The notes under the pieces: model-generated
Told to the model about the DNA's origin: nothing
Seen by the model: only the letters and a program-made list of their open reading frames with translations
Databases searched by the model: none
Made by a program: the position numbers and the translations under genes
Source: Rodentolepis nana
Lineage: Eukaryota > Platyhelminthes > Cestoda > Cyclophyllidea > Hymenolepididae
Direction: 5' to 3'
NCBI GenBank assembly: GCA_900617975.1
Contig: UZAE01012590.1
Span: 3,440-20,699 of the forward strand
Length of the DNA stretch: 17,260 bases
Part shown: positions 16,579 to 17,260 of the stretch, in pieces
Layout: each line of letters begins with the position of its first letter
How positions within the stretch are numbered: position 1 is the first letter of the stretch

Positions 16579-17186
16579 ATCGTCCACCCAAAAGGCAATT
16601 TGTATTTTGAACTCTGCTTGGTCGGTCGTCTTTCAACACGCGGGATATTTATTGCCACCAAGGCAAGATTTGAGAGGGATTTCGCATTCGGCTTATCGCC
16701 GCGTGAACACTTCTGCCAAATGCTTAATGGAAGCGCAGTCTCTTTCTCCCTCCCACCCCACCCCACCCCACCCCCCATTTCTCTGCATGTGCTTTGATGA
16801 CATTTTTTGTGTTCTGATGTCCCCAATCCGACTTACGTCACTGTCATCATAGCTTAGCTGAGTTCAAGTAAGGAGAGGTTGATGAAAATGAGCATTTTAT
16901 TTAAATCCTATGGGTAGAATTCGAGTCCCTCAAAACCCGGAGATTCAATGGTGCCACTCGAAAATCCAGGATTAGCGTTGGAAAAAGTTATTTTTATGTA
17001 AAGAGGGATTATTAGCCATTGTTGGCCAAAATAACCTACTACCTGATGTCATCGGTCAAGACGTTAGCTAAGGGCAATAAAAGGTGACGCATGTGGGGTT
17101 AAAGCGATGCCCACATAAGGGGCCTCGTTTCATTTGGATGAAATGTTATAGTATCCCAAGCCACAACCTTCATTGATCAGAGCAGA
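16579..17186. other. Spacer with a CCCCA repeat tract
   Basis: A CCCCA tandem tract lies at 16748-16777 and could form a G-quadruplex on the minus strand. Overlapping open frames of 65-84 codons on both strands around 16572-16852 mirror one another and carry no recognisable motif. No gene is called. Confidence 0.5.
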
Positions 17187-17260
17187 GGTGCTCGATAGAC
17201 TTACCTCCACGTGGTACAGTCTGGGCAACGTATACTCACACCGCGGTTGATCTCTCACTT
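17187..17260 (+). mobile_element. SINE-like retroposon, copy 12 (sense, cut by window end)
   Basis: The head (GGTGCTCGATAGACTTACCT) with CCACGTGG and GTATAC starts here and runs to the window edge. It lacks about 20 bp covering GGCAAAAAGTCTATTAACC, passing from CTCACACC straight to the GGTTGATCTCTCACTT part. Confidence 0.8.

Noticed and set aside
16291..16587. Minus-strand ORFs of 93 and 98 codons
   Set aside because: Both lie in SINE copy 11 in different frames and recur in other copies, so they reflect stop-poor repeat sequence.
16572..16852. Overlapping ORFs on both strands
   Set aside because: They mirror each other around a CCCCA tract and contain no recognisable domain or splice support.

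Overview
The window looks like flatworm nuclear DNA, most likely from a tapeworm (inference). It is AT-rich, and its one clear gene has several very small introns (37, 40, 63 and 67 bp) beside one of 3.1 kb. The rest is crowded with one family of short interspersed repeats. There are no bacterial-type operons, ribosome binding sites or CRISPR arrays.

Layout. Bases 1-2634 hold two copies of the short repeat, a decayed tRNA-like segment and no clear gene. A multi-exon plus-strand gene runs from about 2635 to the stop codon at 7884-7886. Nine phase-compatible exons encode about 470 residues resembling the coiled-coil protein CCDC112. Its last intron (4551-7697) contains two repeat copies. From 7887 to 11261 there are isolated candidate exons (8924-8986, 9528-9640), a possible small minus-strand ORF (10206-10514), long poly-G runs including a 30-G run followed by an N, and one arm of an inverted repeat pair. 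From 11262 to 12576 lie a repeat nested in another repeat and a further copy ending in a hairpin. The second arm of the inverted pair is at 13327-13461, followed by a dead, 5'-truncated mariner transposon at 13540-14391. The right end has a candidate cysteine-rich exon (14754-14855), two rearranged repeat copies, one copy with a target duplication, and a last copy cut by the window end.

The main discovery is the repeat family. Twelve copies, in both orientations, cover about 22% of the window. A full copy is about 300-330 bp. It begins with a GGGGTGTGCGATAG-type head carrying three palindromes (CCACGTGG, GGTGCACC, GTATAC), continues with a pyrimidine-rich body and ends in a TATAAATAAATA-type tail. 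Five copies have recognisable target-site duplications of 11-14 bp, directly flanking the head and the A-rich tail. That is the signature of a retroposed SINE rather than a terminal-inverted-repeat MITE. The head shows no convincing tRNA, 5S or 7SL promoter. Several copies are mosaics, nested or partly duplicated, which suggests template switching or recombination. Protein-like open frames across many copies are by-products of the shared repeat, not genes.
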